NCBI GenBank assembly: GCA_003989065.1
Contig: RXIW01000006.1
Span: 16,671 to 80,670, forward strand
Reading direction: 5' to 3'
DNA from: Candidatus Competibacteraceae bacterium
GTDB taxonomy: Bacteria; Pseudomonadota; Gammaproteobacteria; Competibacterales; Competibacteraceae
Length of the DNA: 64,000 nucleotides
Of this stretch, positions 44,537 to 53,919 are shown piece by piece; position 1 is the first letter of the stretch, and each line of letters starts with the position of its first letter. A program made the translations under genes and the position numbers. The notes under the pieces are model-generated. The model was not told where the DNA came from. It made no database searches and saw nothing but the letters and a program-made list of their open reading frames with translations.

Positions 44537-45648
44537 GCATCACGATCCACTCGCTCAGCAAACGCTTCGGCAGTTTCACGGCGCTCGACCGCGTCGAACT
44601 GGAAATCCCCAAAGGCGAACTAGTCGCCTTGCTGGGGCCGTCGGGCTGCGGCAAGACCACCCTGCTGCGCATCATCGCCGGTCTGGAAAGCGCCGACGAG
44701 GGCAATATCCTGTTCGATGGCGAGGATACCAGCGCCCGCCATGTGCGCGATCGCAACGTCGGATTCGTGTTTCAGCATTACGCCCTGTTTCAACACATGT
44801 CGGTGTTCGAGAACATCGCCTTCGGTTTGCGGGTGCGGCCGCGCGCGCGACGACCGAGCGAGGAGCAGATTCGCGCCAAGGTGCAGGAATTGCTGAGTCT
44901 GGTGCAACTGGAATGGCTGGCCGGTCGCTACCCTTCGCAATTATCCGGCGGACAACGCCAGCGGATCGCGCTAGCCCGCGCCCTGGCGGTGGAACCGCAG
45001 GTCCTGCTGCTGGACGAACCGTTCGGCGCGCTGGACACCAAGGTCCGCAAGGAGCTGCGACGCTGGCTGCGCCGGCTGCACGACGAATTGCACATCACCA
45101 GCGTGTTCGTTACCCACGATCAGGAGGAAGCGCTGGAAGTCGCCGACCGGATCGTGGTGATGAACCATGGCCGCGTCGAACAGATCGGTTCGCCCCAGCA
45201 AGTCTACGACGCGCCGGCCACCCCTTTCGTCTATCAGTTCCTCGGCCATATCAATCTGTTCCATGGCCGGGCCCATTCCGGCTGGGTCCGGCTGGGCGGG
45301 CTGCGCATCCAGGCGCCGGAGTATCAGAATACCGAATCCATGCCCGCCATCGCCTACGTCCGCCCGCACGATATCGATCTGCTGCGCGAACCGGAGGACA
45401 GCGACACCACCATTTCGGCCACGGTGGTGCGGGTTTCCAGCCTGGGTTCGCTGGTGCGGCTGGAATTGCTGCAGGATTCGGACGGCGAAAGCACCGAAGT
45501 GGAAATGACCCGCGAGCGCTATGCCGCCGACCCGCTGCAAGCCGGCGATCAGGTGTTCGTCAAACCGCGTTACCTGCGTGTCTTTCTCAACGATGACCCG
45601 AAACGGACGCCGCCAGTCCACTGGAACGGCGACGGCGACGGCATCTGA
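44533..45648 (+). CDS. cysA: Sulfate/thiosulfate ABC transporter ATP-binding protein CysA
   Basis: A 371-residue ATPase. Walker A is GPSGCGKTT, the signature is [18 protein letters not shown] and Walker B is [11 protein letters not shown]. The C-terminal ~120 residues form the TOBE regulatory region ([19 protein letters not shown]). The ATG at 44533 overlaps the cysW stop as ATGA; a long open frame upstream lies within cysW in another frame and is not coding. Together CysTWA import sulfate or thiosulfate, which the periplasmic arylsulfatase could help supply. Confidence 0.95.
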   Translation: MSITIHSLSKRFGSFTALDRVELEIPKGELVALLGPSGCGKTTLLRIIAGLESADEGNILFDGEDTSARHVRDRNVGFVFQHYALFQHMSVFENIAFGLRVRPRARRPSEEQIRAKVQELLSLVQLEWLAGRYPSQLSGGQRQRIALARALAVEPQVLLLDEPFGALDTKVRKELRRWLRRLHDELHITSVFVTHDQEEALEVADRIVVMNHGRVEQIGSPQQVYDAPATPFVYQFLGHINLFHGRAHSGWVRLGGLRIQAPEYQNTESMPAIAYVRPHDIDLLREPEDSDTTISATVVRVSSLGSLVRLELLQDSDGESTEVEMTRERYAADPLQAGDQVFVKPRYLRVFLNDDPKRTPPVHWNGDGDGI

Positions 45649-45718
45649 AACAGCCCGACCGCTGCGTCGGCGGGGCCGTGACGCCTAGCGTGAATGAGCG
45701 TGAATGGAGGTGACTGGC

Positions 45719-46111
45719 ATGAATCCCATCGATCAGCTCGCCGAAGCCCGCATCCAGGAAGCCATCGACCGGGGGGAATTGCGTGGCCTGCCCGGCGAAG
45801 GTCGGCCGCTGCAACTCGACGACGATTCGGCCATTCCCGAAGAATTGCGCGCGGCGTACCGGCTCCTGAAGAACGCCGGTTTCCTGCCGCCCGAGCTGCA
45901 GCTGCGCAAGGAGGTGCGCGAAGCCGAACAGCTGCTGCAACAGCTGCCGGAGAGCGAGCGCAGCCACGCCCGCGCCCGGCTGGAGCTGCTGCAGATGCGG
46001 TTGGCCGCCAACCGCCGCCAACCGATCAACCTGCTGCTGGAAGATCGCTATCGCCAGCAATTGCTGGACCGGCTGGATCATCCCGCCCAGGGCAAGCCCG
46101 ACGCTTCATGA
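45719..46111 (+). CDS. DUF1992 (DnaJ-homologue subfamily C28-like) protein
   Basis: A 130-residue soluble protein. NPIDQLAEARIQEAIDRGEL followed by LPGEGRPLQLDDD is the signature of DUF1992, a conserved family of unknown function found in many proteobacteria and, with an added J domain, in eukaryotic DNAJC28. The second half is helical and Arg/Glu/Gln-rich. The ATG at 45719 has a consensus GGAGG 8 nt upstream; the in-frame ATG at 45704 lies on that site and is rejected. It stands alone after cysA. Confidence 0.82.
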   Translation: MNPIDQLAEARIQEAIDRGELRGLPGEGRPLQLDDDSAIPEELRAAYRLLKNAGFLPPELQLRKEVREAEQLLQQLPESERSHARARLELLQMRLAANRRQPINLLLEDRYRQQLLDRLDHPAQGKPDAS

Positions 46112-46144
46112 CGCAGCTGCGCGGATCGTCGGGCTGAGGTCGGC

Positions 46145-46549
46145 TCATTCCTCCGCTTTCTTGTCCAGCTTCAGCGCCGCCGAGTTGATGCAGTAGCGTA
46201 GTCCGGTCGGCTGGGGACCATCGTCGAAGACATGGCCCAGATGAGCGCCACAATCGGCGCACAACACCTCGGTGCGCTGCATCCACAGACTGCGGTCGTC
46301 CGTCGTCGCGACCGTGTCGTTCTTGACCGGCTCCCAGAAACTCGGCCAGCCGCTGCCGGAATCGTACTTGGTATCGGCGTCGAACAGCGGATTGCCGCAG
46401 CAGGCGCAGTGGTACACGCCCGGTTCGTGGCAGTCGTAATATTGACCGGTGAACGCCCGCTCGGTCCCCTTCTGGCGGCAAATGGCGTATTGCTCCGGCG
46501 TCAGTTGGGCGCGCCATTCGGCGTCGGTCTTGTCGATCTTGTGGCTCAT
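46145..46549 (-). CDS. msrB: Peptide-methionine (R)-S-oxide reductase
   Basis: A 134-residue repair enzyme that reduces methionine-R-sulfoxide. The zinc ligands are the paired Cys motifs CACC and [15 protein letters not shown] is the substrate loop, and RYCINSAAL contains the catalytic Cys near residue 118. The length and all motifs match bacterial MsrB. It converges with the DUF1992 gene. It is a single gene, without a fused MsrA domain. Confidence 0.96.
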   Translation of the reverse strand: MSHKIDKTDAEWRAQLTPEQYAICRQKGTERAFTGQYYDCHEPGVYHCACCGNPLFDADTKYDSGSGWPSFWEPVKNDTVATTDDRSLWMQRTEVLCADCGAHLGHVFDDGPQPTGLRYCINSAALKLDKKAEE

Positions 46550-46604
46550 GGCCTCTCCTCACCCGTTCGAGATACCGTATAGACCACGCCGCCGCTGCTT
46601 GGTG

Positions 46605-48236
46605 TCACGGCTCGACCCGTTCGCTACGCGGCCACTCCGACCGGTGCCCCAACGCCTCCCAGATATGCTCGGCCAAGCCGACCCCGACTTCGTTGAACGC
46701 CAGGAAGGTCATGTCGGCGCCAGCCGCTTTCAAGGACTGCTCCTCTTCGGGATAGCTACTGACCGCACCGATCAAGCCCTGGAAATGGTGTCGCCGCAAT
46801 TGCACGGTAGCGATGCGCTTCGCTTCCGGCTCGGCCATGGCCAATACCACCGCCTTGATGCCATCCAAGTGCAGGCGATGCCAGAAACCAGGATCTTCGG
46901 CGTCGGCGTACACCACCCGTCGACCTTGGCGGAGATGTTGCTCGACCTTGACCAGATCGGAGTCGATCCCCGACACCATTAGGACCTTCTGGGGAAACGG
47001 GGACTGCGGGGATTGGAGAATGCTTTGCCGCTTTTTCAGAAAGTCGTAAGCGGCGGTTCCGGCGTGGCCCATGCCGATGATCAGAATCTGGGTGCTGCCC
47101 AGCGACACCGGTTGTTCGTCGGGGTGCCGGTTTGGCAATTCGAAACGCAGCAGCCGCGGCTCGAAGCGCTCGTACAGGGTATGGGCAAAACGATTGAGCG
47201 GAGCCGCGACCAGAAACGACAGCGCCACCGCGACGGCCAGCACCACCAGCCAGTTATGGTCGAGCTGGCCGTTGTCGACCATGAATTGCACCACGATCAA
47301 GGTAAATTCGCTGTAGCTGGTCAGCGCCAGGGCGGCGAGGAACGCGGTCCGGGCTCGCAGGCGGAATGCCAGCAAAATGGCGAAGAACAGCGCCGCCTTC
47401 AGTGGCAACAGCAAGGCCAGCAGCAGCGCACCCGCCAACGCCGACCAGCCTGGCAACCCCATCAGGCCAATCTGCAGGAAAAAGCCGACCAGCAGCACTT
47501 CCTTCAACGCCCAGACCGCATGCGACAGCTCCGTCGCCTTGGGATGGTTGGCCAGCAACGCCCCCAGCAGCAGTGCGCCCAATTCCGCGCCAAGGCCGAG
47601 ATGCTCGAAACCCAATCCACCGACCACTAGCGCCAGCGCCAGTCCGTACAGCACCAGCAGCTCGTCATGACCGCTCCAGTCCAGCACTTTTTCGACCAGC
47701 GGCCGTAGCAACGGCAAGCCCAGCACCGCCAGCGCCCACGGTGACGGCGCAGCGGCTCCGGCCACGCTCATCAGCGCCAACGCCGCCAGATCCTGCACGA
47801 TCAGGATGCCGATCACCAGCCGACCGTGAAAAGCCCGCAGTTCGGCCTTTTCCTCCAGCGCCTTGGCCGCCAGCACCGTGCTGGAAAACCCCAGGGTCAG
47901 CGCCAGGATCAGGGTCTGCCCAACCGGCAGGGTCGCCATGCCCAGCAGTACCACGCTCAGCACGACGCCGCTGAGCGCCAGGTGCAGCAGACTACTACCC
48001 CAGACGTCGGGTCGTGCCAGGCTTCGGAGCCGCAATTTCAATCCGACGCTGAACAGCAGCAGCAAGATGCCGGCATGGGCCGCCTGATCAAGCAGTGCAT
48101 TGCCCTGCTGCCCGAGCGCATTCAGGATAAAACCAGCTGCCAGATAACCGACCAACGCCGGCAGACCGAGATGGCGGAACAACAGACCCAGCAGGAACGC
48201 CAGGGCGAGCCAGAGTGCATCCATGGGGAATCCCAA
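46605..48236 (-). CDS. Cation:proton antiporter with C-terminal TrkA-N/RCK domain (KefB/YbaL type)
   Basis: A 543-residue inner-membrane protein. Residues 1-390 hold about 12 hydrophobic segments of the CPA2 exchanger (LGLPALVGYLAAGFILNALG). Residues about 405-520 are a Rossmann NAD-binding domain (QILIIGMGHAGTAAYDFLKK) that regulates K+ or Na+/H+ exchange by nucleotide or glutathione binding. No TrkA-C domain follows. It resembles YbaL and KefB in layout; the regulatory ligand is unknown. It is unrelated in close sequence to the antiporter at 12399, which lacks the RCK domain. Confidence 0.9.
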   Translation of the reverse strand: MGFPMDALWLALAFLLGLLFRHLGLPALVGYLAAGFILNALGQQGNALLDQAAHAGILLLLFSVGLKLRLRSLARPDVWGSSLLHLALSGVVLSVVLLGMATLPVGQTLILALTLGFSSTVLAAKALEEKAELRAFHGRLVIGILIVQDLAALALMSVAGAAAPSPWALAVLGLPLLRPLVEKVLDWSGHDELLVLYGLALALVVGGLGFEHLGLGAELGALLLGALLANHPKATELSHAVWALKEVLLVGFFLQIGLMGLPGWSALAGALLLALLLPLKAALFFAILLAFRLRARTAFLAALALTSYSEFTLIVVQFMVDNGQLDHNWLVVLAVAVALSFLVAAPLNRFAHTLYERFEPRLLRFELPNRHPDEQPVSLGSTQILIIGMGHAGTAAYDFLKKRQSILQSPQSPFPQKVLMVSGIDSDLVKVEQHLRQGRRVVYADAEDPGFWHRLHLDGIKAVVLAMAEPEAKRIATVQLRRHHFQGLIGAVSSYPEEEQSLKAAGADMTFLAFNEVGVGLAEHIWEALGHRSEWPRSERVEP

Positions 48237-48377
48237 ATCGAGAGGCGATCCTGATTCAGGACCCTGCAGGGAACTGAGCGGATCGAACTTACCAAAAGCG
48301 TCCGGATCGCCCGAACAGGCTGTTCGGCAGGCGTTCCGCCGTCGTTGGACGAAACGCCCGCCGGGCGAGTAATCGCG

Positions 48378-48620
48378 CTATGCTCTCTTCAGGATCTGCA
48401 CGACATACAGCAATACCACTGCGCCGACGACAGCCGTGACGAGATGGCCGATCAGGCCCACCGCTGCAAAGCCGATCAGACGAAACAGGAAACCGCCGAC
48501 GAAAGCGCCGATCACGCCGATCACCAGATTGCCTCCCAACCCCATGCCGCTACCGCGCATGAAGTTGGTGGCAATCCAGCCGGCGATCAAGCCAATGAGC
48601 AGAAATCCGATCAGATCCAT
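48378..48620 (-). CDS. GlsB/YeaQ/YmgE-family small membrane protein
   Basis: An 80-residue protein with three hydrophobic segments and the family sequence FLLIGLIAGWIATNFMRGSG followed by GLGGNLVIGVIGAFVGGFLF. These transglycosylase-associated proteins are stress-induced inner-membrane proteins of unknown activity. The start at 48620, with AGGTGG upstream, is preferred over an upstream in-frame ATG at 48704. Confidence 0.88.
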   Translation of the reverse strand: MDLIGFLLIGLIAGWIATNFMRGSGMGLGGNLVIGVIGAFVGGFLFRLIGFAAVGLIGHLVTAVVGAVVLLYVVQILKRA

Positions 48621-48700
48621 GGGGCCACCTCGATGGGTTGGTTGCGGATAGGGTTGGATCATAGCGAATACCAGCCGAGCGCGGAAATCCCGGTGGCGGT

Positions 48701-49849
48701 TCAATCCTCCAGCAATTGGCCGACCCGCCGATAACTCAGCGGCGTGTGGCCGGCCACCTTGCAGAATTTCTGGCCCGGCCGCACCAGGCGTTCGGTGCTG
48801 CGGGCAAACAACAGCCCGCTGGCCATGCTCCGGATCGGGGTCCGGGCCGTGCCAGGCGGCTCGCCGAACGGATCGACCAGTTCCGCCACCACCTCGCCGA
48901 CGGCCACCACCTCACCCAATTGTTTCTGGTAAACCAGTACGCCAGCCGCCGGCGCAGTCATCACGTCGACCCCGTTCAACGGACTCGGCTCGCACGCCGG
49001 AACCGGCAACGGCTCCGGCGCTCCAGCGATGACGCCGCGTCGTTGCAGAAACCGCAGCAGGGCGGCAGCGTCCTCTGCCGCATAGTCGTCACGGACATCG
49101 GCCTGACCGCGCAGCTCCACCGTGGTCGCGAAACAGGCCAATGGAATCGGCCCCTCGTCCGCCAGGGCCGCGCGCAATTGCCACCAGGGACTGGCGCAGG
49201 CCCCATCGAAGGGTTGGCCGCCCGGATCCTCCTCCAACAGAATGACCGGCGCACCCAGCTCCGCGCCCAGCTCGACCACTTCGTCCCGCTGCCAGCAGGA
49301 CGCGTACAGATGCAGCAGCGCCTCGCTGTCACAGTGCAGATCCAAAACGATGTCGGCATCGATCGCCAGTTCGAGCAGCAACCGCTTGAGAGCTGCTGTC
49401 TCCCGGACCACATCCTGCTCAGCCAGCACCGCCTGCAACACCGCCCGCACCCGCTCCACATTCACCGCCGGATCGGGACTCAGACGACCCCGCAGCCGTT
49501 CCAGCGCCGGCCCGCTCAGGTCGGGAAAACTCCGGTTGAAATTGCCAGCCCCCTCGAAATCGAACCGGCCCAGCAAGCGTCCGTTCAACTGCTGGTTCAA
49601 GCCGATCGGATTGGCGACCGGGACCACCACCACTTCGCCCAGTACCCGCCCCTCCGCCTGTAGCGTCTCCAGTCGCCGCAACAGGTGCTGCGCCACCAGC
49701 AGTCCCGGAATCTCGTCGGCGTGAATCGCCGCCTGGATATAAGCCTTGGGCCGGGCGCCGGAATGACCGTAGCGATGGACGCGCAATGCCCGTTCGGTGC
49801 CCGGAGCTGGCGATGGCAAGGCGATTCGGGTGATGGACGGGATCGGCAT
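48701..49849 (-). CDS. Succinylglutamate desuccinylase/aspartoacylase-family zinc hydrolase
   Basis: A 382-residue M14-type metallohydrolase. Zinc ligands are visible in AAIHADEIPG (His and Glu) and DLHCDSEALLHL (His). NPIGLNQQLNGRLLGRFDFEG and NFNRSFPDL are the following substrate blocks, with Arg and Asn residues that bind the carboxylate. The C-terminal domain with VYQKQLGEVVAVGEVVAELV is beta-rich, as in the aspartoacylase/AstE group. It would release an acyl group from an N-acylated amino acid or similar amide. The substrate is unknown, and no arginine succinyltransferase pathway genes are near. Confidence 0.85.
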   Translation of the reverse strand: MPIPSITRIALPSPAPGTERALRVHRYGHSGARPKAYIQAAIHADEIPGLLVAQHLLRRLETLQAEGRVLGEVVVVPVANPIGLNQQLNGRLLGRFDFEGAGNFNRSFPDLSGPALERLRGRLSPDPAVNVERVRAVLQAVLAEQDVVRETAALKRLLLELAIDADIVLDLHCDSEALLHLYASCWQRDEVVELGAELGAPVILLEEDPGGQPFDGACASPWWQLRAALADEGPIPLACFATTVELRGQADVRDDYAAEDAAALLRFLQRRGVIAGAPEPLPVPACEPSPLNGVDVMTAPAAGVLVYQKQLGEVVAVGEVVAELVDPFGEPPGTARTPIRSMASGLLFARSTERLVRPGQKFCKVAGHTPLSYRRVGQLLED

Positions 49850-49995
49850 GGCGATTTCACTCCTTCGATGGATGGGACCATTATCGCGAAACAGAGTCGA
49901 ATTCGAACTGCGCTGCGCCCGGAGACTCTAACGCCGGGCATCCGGATACCGGGCGCTCGGTATCCACTGTCCAACCGCTGTCCTGGGAGATTCCG

Positions 49996-50937
49996 ATGAC
50001 GACCATGAAAGCTGTCCGCATTCACGCCTACGGCGGCCCCGAACTCCTGCACGAAGAGGAGGCCCCGCTCCCACACCTCAATCCCGACGATATCCTGATC
50101 CGGGTGCGGGCGGCCGCAGTCAACCCGGTGGACTGGAAAATCCGCGAAGGTTATCTGCAAGGCTTCCTGCATCACCAACTCCCCCTGATTCTGGGCTGGG
50201 ACGTTGCCGGGGAGGTCGTCGAATGCGGTGATCAAGTCACTGCGTTCAAGAGCGGCGACGAAGTTTACGCCCGACCCAATATCGAACGCGACGGCAGCTA
50301 CGCCGAATACATCGCCGTCAAAGCCAGCGACGCGGCGCTCAAACCGGCTTCGCTTGACCCGATCCATGCCGCCGCCGTGCCCCTGGCCACCCTGACCGCC
50401 TGGCAGGCGCTGGTGGATGCGGCGCAGTTGCAGGCGGGTCAGACCGTGCTGATCCACGCGGCGGCCGGTGGGGTCGGCAGCATGGCGGTGCAGCTGGCCA
50501 AGGCGCGCGGCGCGCGCGTCATCGCCACGGCTTCGGCGGTCAATCTCGGCCTATTGACGGAATTGGGAGCTGACCAACTAATCGATTATACCAAAGCCCG
50601 TTTCGAAGACGTCGTCAGCCAGGTGGATGTGGTATTCGACACCATCGGCGACGACACCCAGGACCGTTCCTGGTCGGTGTTGAAGCCGGATGGCATGCTA
50701 GTTTCGATCGCTAACCCACCGCCAGCCGAGACTGCCGTTTCGTTCGGCGTCCGCAGTGCTTTCGTGTTCGTTCAACCCAACGGCTCGCAATTGACCGCCA
50801 TCGGTCGTCTGATCGACGAGGGCCGCATCAAACCCATCATTCACTCCGTCCTGCCGCTGTCCGAAGTCCGCCAGGCCCATGCGATCAGCCAGGGTGGTCA
50901 CGCTCGCGGCAAGATCGTTCTGCGCGTCGCCAATTGA
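49996..50937 (+). CDS. NADP-dependent oxidoreductase of the quinone reductase/zinc-free MDR family
   Basis: A 313-residue medium-chain reductase. It begins MKAVRIHAYGGPELLHEEEA, with the catalytic domain in residues 1-120 and the nucleotide domain with VLIHAAAGGVGSMAVQLAKA at about 150-170. No Cys/His zinc set is present. It resembles quinone oxidoreductases and enoyl reductases acting on small enones or quinones. The ATG at 49996 has GGGAGA upstream. It is monocistronic in appearance; no neighbour points to a pathway. Confidence 0.88.
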   Translation: MTTMKAVRIHAYGGPELLHEEEAPLPHLNPDDILIRVRAAAVNPVDWKIREGYLQGFLHHQLPLILGWDVAGEVVECGDQVTAFKSGDEVYARPNIERDGSYAEYIAVKASDAALKPASLDPIHAAAVPLATLTAWQALVDAAQLQAGQTVLIHAAAGGVGSMAVQLAKARGARVIATASAVNLGLLTELGADQLIDYTKARFEDVVSQVDVVFDTIGDDTQDRSWSVLKPDGMLVSIANPPPAETAVSFGVRSAFVFVQPNGSQLTAIGRLIDEGRIKPIIHSVLPLSEVRQAHAISQGGHARGKIVLRVAN

Positions 50938-51060
50938 ACACCGCCCTCAACCCAATCCTGAAATCGACCCGACCTTGTATTCACCGTATTTGCTGCGCTG
51001 ACATTGAACGATCCATCGACGACATAGCCGGGTCGAATCGACCGCCATTATTTAATTTGT

Positions 51061-51168
51061 GGTGGCGCAGCTGATTTTGTAGGATTTTCGCTTACGGATT
51101 CAAATATCCGACAGGGCCGGCGAGGCCCATTCGAAAATCCTGCTCCACCAGAAAAATCACCAGCCACC
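51061..51168. repeat. 108-bp imperfect inverted-repeat element
   Basis: GGTGGC at 51061-51066 matches the complement GCCACC at 51163-51168. TGATTTT (51072-51078) matches AAAAATCA (51152-51159), and AGGATTTTCG (51081-51090) matches CGAAAATCCT (51132-51141) perfectly. Inside are two smaller stems, CGGAT/ATCCG (51095-51110) and GGGCC/GGCCC (51114-51128). The arms are about 30-37 bp with small offsets. It lies 27 bp before the start of the secreted-protein gene. It is either a MITE-like element or a structured leader RNA. Confidence 0.55.
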
Positions 51169-51194
51169 CAACACGGCTCTAGGAGAAAATCCCG

Positions 51195-51680
51195 ATGTAC
51201 AAGCGATACGGAATGCTTCGATTTCTGACTGCCCTCCTGTTTGCAGTTCCGCTGTGGATCTGCGCGCAGCAAGCCTCCGCGCAAAACGCCACGGAACCCG
51301 GCTATGGCGGCGGCTATGGCGGCGGCTATGACGAACGGCGCTGGCTACAACCCCCCGATCCTTCGATGCAACGAGGCTACGTGCGCGTGACCAACGATTG
51401 GCGAGATACGGTCAAGCTCACGATGTGGACCAAACGCGGCACGCAAATCGGCAGCTATTGGGCGCTCCGGCCGGGCGAATCGTCCTATTTGCTGGAAAGT
51501 GGACAGCGGATCACCGCGCGACCGGAATACAACATCCGGGTCGGCGACGACTGGGGCTCGGTTGAACTCGGCCGCGTCGGTCGGTTCTATAACAACCGAT
51601 GGCAAGTCAACGTTCGGGATATCTGGCGTGCGACCCACACCGGCCGGAATCCCCAGGGTTGGGACAACAGCTACCAGTGA
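51195..51680 (+). CDS. Secreted protein of unknown function with Gly-Tyr repeat
   Basis: A 161-residue protein with a signal peptide (FLTALLFAVPLWICAQQASA, cleavage near residue 30). It is followed by a GYGGGYGGGY run encoded by a tandem 12-bp repeat at about 51300-51329, then a beta-rich domain of about 110 residues with many aromatic residues (RVTNDWRDTVKLTMW and NNRWQVNVRDIW). No family is recognised. The ATG at 51195 has AGGAGA upstream. It is probably periplasmic or surface-exposed. It lies 257 bp before pckG and just downstream of the inverted-repeat element. Confidence 0.65.
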   Translation: MYKRYGMLRFLTALLFAVPLWICAQQASAQNATEPGYGGGYGGGYDERRWLQPPDPSMQRGYVRVTNDWRDTVKLTMWTKRGTQIGSYWALRPGESSYLLESGQRITARPEYNIRVGDDWGSVELGRVGRFYNNRWQVNVRDIWRATHTGRNPQGWDNSYQ

Positions 51681-51937
51681 ATGGCTGCGGTTGATCCGGC
51701 CGGGATCGCAATGCCTGACGATGCGGAAGATGATCCCGGACCCGGATGGCCCCGTTCAAACCCTATCGCTTGAGTGGTATCCCAACCCGCTTGGTGATAA
51801 CCTTTAGCATATAAGAATAGAACTGGCCTTACCCAGGTCTCCCGGCCCAATCTCCGGCGCGGACGGCGGTCTCTCAGCTCCGCCTGAAGTCTCTTCCAAT
51901 CCTTCCACTCGATCAATCCATGAGGAGAGTCCATAAG

Positions 51938-53788
51938 ATGGCAATCGCACATGATGGCAAGAACCGGACCAGCAACGCCAAGTTGCTGCAATGGGTCGAT
52001 GAGATCGCTGCCCTGACCCAACCCGATCGTATTCACTGGTGCGACGGTTCCGAAGAAGAAAACCAGCAGCTGTGCGATCTGATGGTCGCCTCCGGCACCT
52101 TCATCAAGCTGAACCCTGAAAAGCGGCCCAACTCCTATCTCGCGCGCTCCCATCCGTCCGATGTGGCGCGCGTCGAGGATCGCACCTTCATCTGCTCGGA
52201 AGTGAAGGAGAATGCCGGTCCGACCAACAACTGGGCCCCGCCGGCCGAAATGCGGACCCAGCTCAAGGAGCAGTTCGCCGGCTGCATGCGCGGCCGCACC
52301 ATGTACGTCATCCCCTTCAGCATGGGACCGATCGGCAGCCCGATCGCCCAGATCGGCATCGAGATCACCGACTCGCCCTATGTCGTGGTCAACATGCGGG
52401 TCATGACCCGCATGGGTCAGAAGGTGCTCGACACCCTGGGCGACGGCTTCTTCGTGCCGTGCGTGCACTCGGTCGGTGCGCCGCTCGAACCCGGTCAGGC
52501 GGATGTGCCCTGGCCGTGCGAGCCGAACATCAGCCGCAAGGCGATCGTGCATTATCCCGAAACCCGCGAAATCTGGTCTTATGGCTCGGGTTACGGCGGC
52601 AACGCCCTGCTGGGCAAGAAGTGCTTCGCCCTGCGCATCGCCTCGGCGATGGCTCGTGACGAAGGCTGGCTGGCCGAGCACATGCTGATCCTGGGTCTGG
52701 AATCGCCCAAGGGCGAGAAGACCTATGTCGCAGCGGCCTTCCCCAGCGCTTGTGGCAAGACCAACCTGGCCATGATCGTTCCGCCCAAGGGCTTCGGCAA
52801 CTGGAAGGCGCTGACGGTCGGTGACGACATCGCTTGGATTAAGCCTGCGCCCGATGGCACCCTGCGCGCCATCAACCCCGAAGCCGGCTTCTTCGGCGTC
52901 GCGCCCGGCACCTCCTACGACTCCAACCCGATGGCGATGGAGTCCTGCAAGGCCAACACCATCTTCACCAACGTCGTGCTGACCGACGACGGCGACGTGT
53001 GGTGGGAAGGCATGGGTGTGGCGGCTCCGGCGCATGGCATCGACTGGCAGGGCAACGACTGGACGCCCGACAGCGGCCGGGTGGGTGCTCATCCCAACTC
53101 CCGCTTCACCGCTCCGGCCGGACAGTGCCCGACCATCGATCCCGCTTGGGAAGATCCTGCGGGCGTGCCGATCTCGGCCTTCATCTTCGGCGGTCGTCTG
53201 TCCAAGACCTTCCCGCTGGTCTATCAGGCTTTCGACTGGAACCACGGCGTCTTCATGGCCGCCACCATGGGTTCGGAAGCCACGGCTGCGGCGATCGGCG
53301 TGACCGGCATCCGCCGCGATCCTTTCGCCATGCTGCCGTTCTGCGGCTACAACATGGCGGACTACTGGGGCCACTGGGTCAACATCGGCAAGCGGACCGA
53401 TCTGAAGCTGCCCAAGATCTTCCGCACCAACTGGTTCCGCAAGGACGAGAACGGCAAGTTCATCTGGCCGGGCTACGGTCAGAACATGCGCGTGCTCGAA
53501 TGGATCGTGGAACGCGTCAACAACGAGGTGGGCGCGGTGGAAAGCCCGTTCGGCCTGATGCCGCGTTACGAGGACATGGACTTCCAGGGCCTGGATTTCT
53601 CCAAGGAGAAATTCGAAGCGATCACCAGCATCAAGCGTTCGGAAGCGCTGAGCGAGATCGAAGAGATCAAGGGCTTCTTCGCCAAATTCGGCGAGCAGCT
53701 GCCGCCGGAACTCGAGAGTCAGCGGCAGGCGTTCGGCGAGCGGGCCGAGAAAGCGCCTGAGGTCTGGAAGGCTGCGGCAGCGGCCTGA
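51938..53788 (+). CDS. pckG: Phosphoenolpyruvate carboxykinase (GTP)
   Basis: A 616-residue GTP-dependent PEPCK interconverting oxaloacetate and PEP. The kinase-1 motif [12 protein letters not shown] is at residues about 268-279. [15 protein letters not shown] and [14 protein letters not shown] (metal and guanine regions) are family-specific. The length and motifs exclude the ATP-dependent PckA. In glycogen- and PHA-cycling bacteria this enzyme sits at the PEP-oxaloacetate node and joins glycolysis to anaplerosis. The start at 51938 has AGGAGAG upstream. It converges with the thiolase across a strong bidirectional terminator. Confidence 0.96.
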   Translation: MAIAHDGKNRTSNAKLLQWVDEIAALTQPDRIHWCDGSEEENQQLCDLMVASGTFIKLNPEKRPNSYLARSHPSDVARVEDRTFICSEVKENAGPTNNWAPPAEMRTQLKEQFAGCMRGRTMYVIPFSMGPIGSPIAQIGIEITDSPYVVVNMRVMTRMGQKVLDTLGDGFFVPCVHSVGAPLEPGQADVPWPCEPNISRKAIVHYPETREIWSYGSGYGGNALLGKKCFALRIASAMARDEGWLAEHMLILGLESPKGEKTYVAAAFPSACGKTNLAMIVPPKGFGNWKALTVGDDIAWIKPAPDGTLRAINPEAGFFGVAPGTSYDSNPMAMESCKANTIFTNVVLTDDGDVWWEGMGVAAPAHGIDWQGNDWTPDSGRVGAHPNSRFTAPAGQCPTIDPAWEDPAGVPISAFIFGGRLSKTFPLVYQAFDWNHGVFMAATMGSEATAAAIGVTGIRRDPFAMLPFCGYNMADYWGHWVNIGKRTDLKLPKIFRTNWFRKDENGKFIWPGYGQNMRVLEWIVERVNNEVGAVESPFGLMPRYEDMDFQGLDFSKEKFEAITSIKRSEALSEIEEIKGFFAKFGEQLPPELESQRQAFGERAEKAPEVWKAAAAA

Positions 53789-53826
53789 GTAGGCTGTCGG
53801 GATGGGCGTTCACGCCCGTCCCGGCA

Positions 53827-53866
53827 TCGAATAAAAAAGCCGGCGATTGCCGGCTTTTTTATTCGA
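53827..53866. terminator. Bidirectional intrinsic terminator between pckG and the thiolase
   Basis: A perfect 18-bp stem, TCGAATAAAAAAGCCGGC with its complement and loop GATT. It has AAAAAA on one side of the GC core and TTTTTT on the other, so it can terminate transcription from both convergent genes. Confidence 0.9.
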
Positions 53867-53919
53867 TTCGATATCATCAGTGGCCCTGTGCGGGCCACTT
53901 CGATCAGTCGATCAAACGA

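Noticed and set aside
51061..51150. A 90-nt stretch starting GGTGG and ending CCACCA with TTCGAAA inside, suggesting a tRNA
   Set aside because: No T-stem, D-arm or 7-nt anticodon loop can be formed; the bases pair instead as a long inverted repeat.
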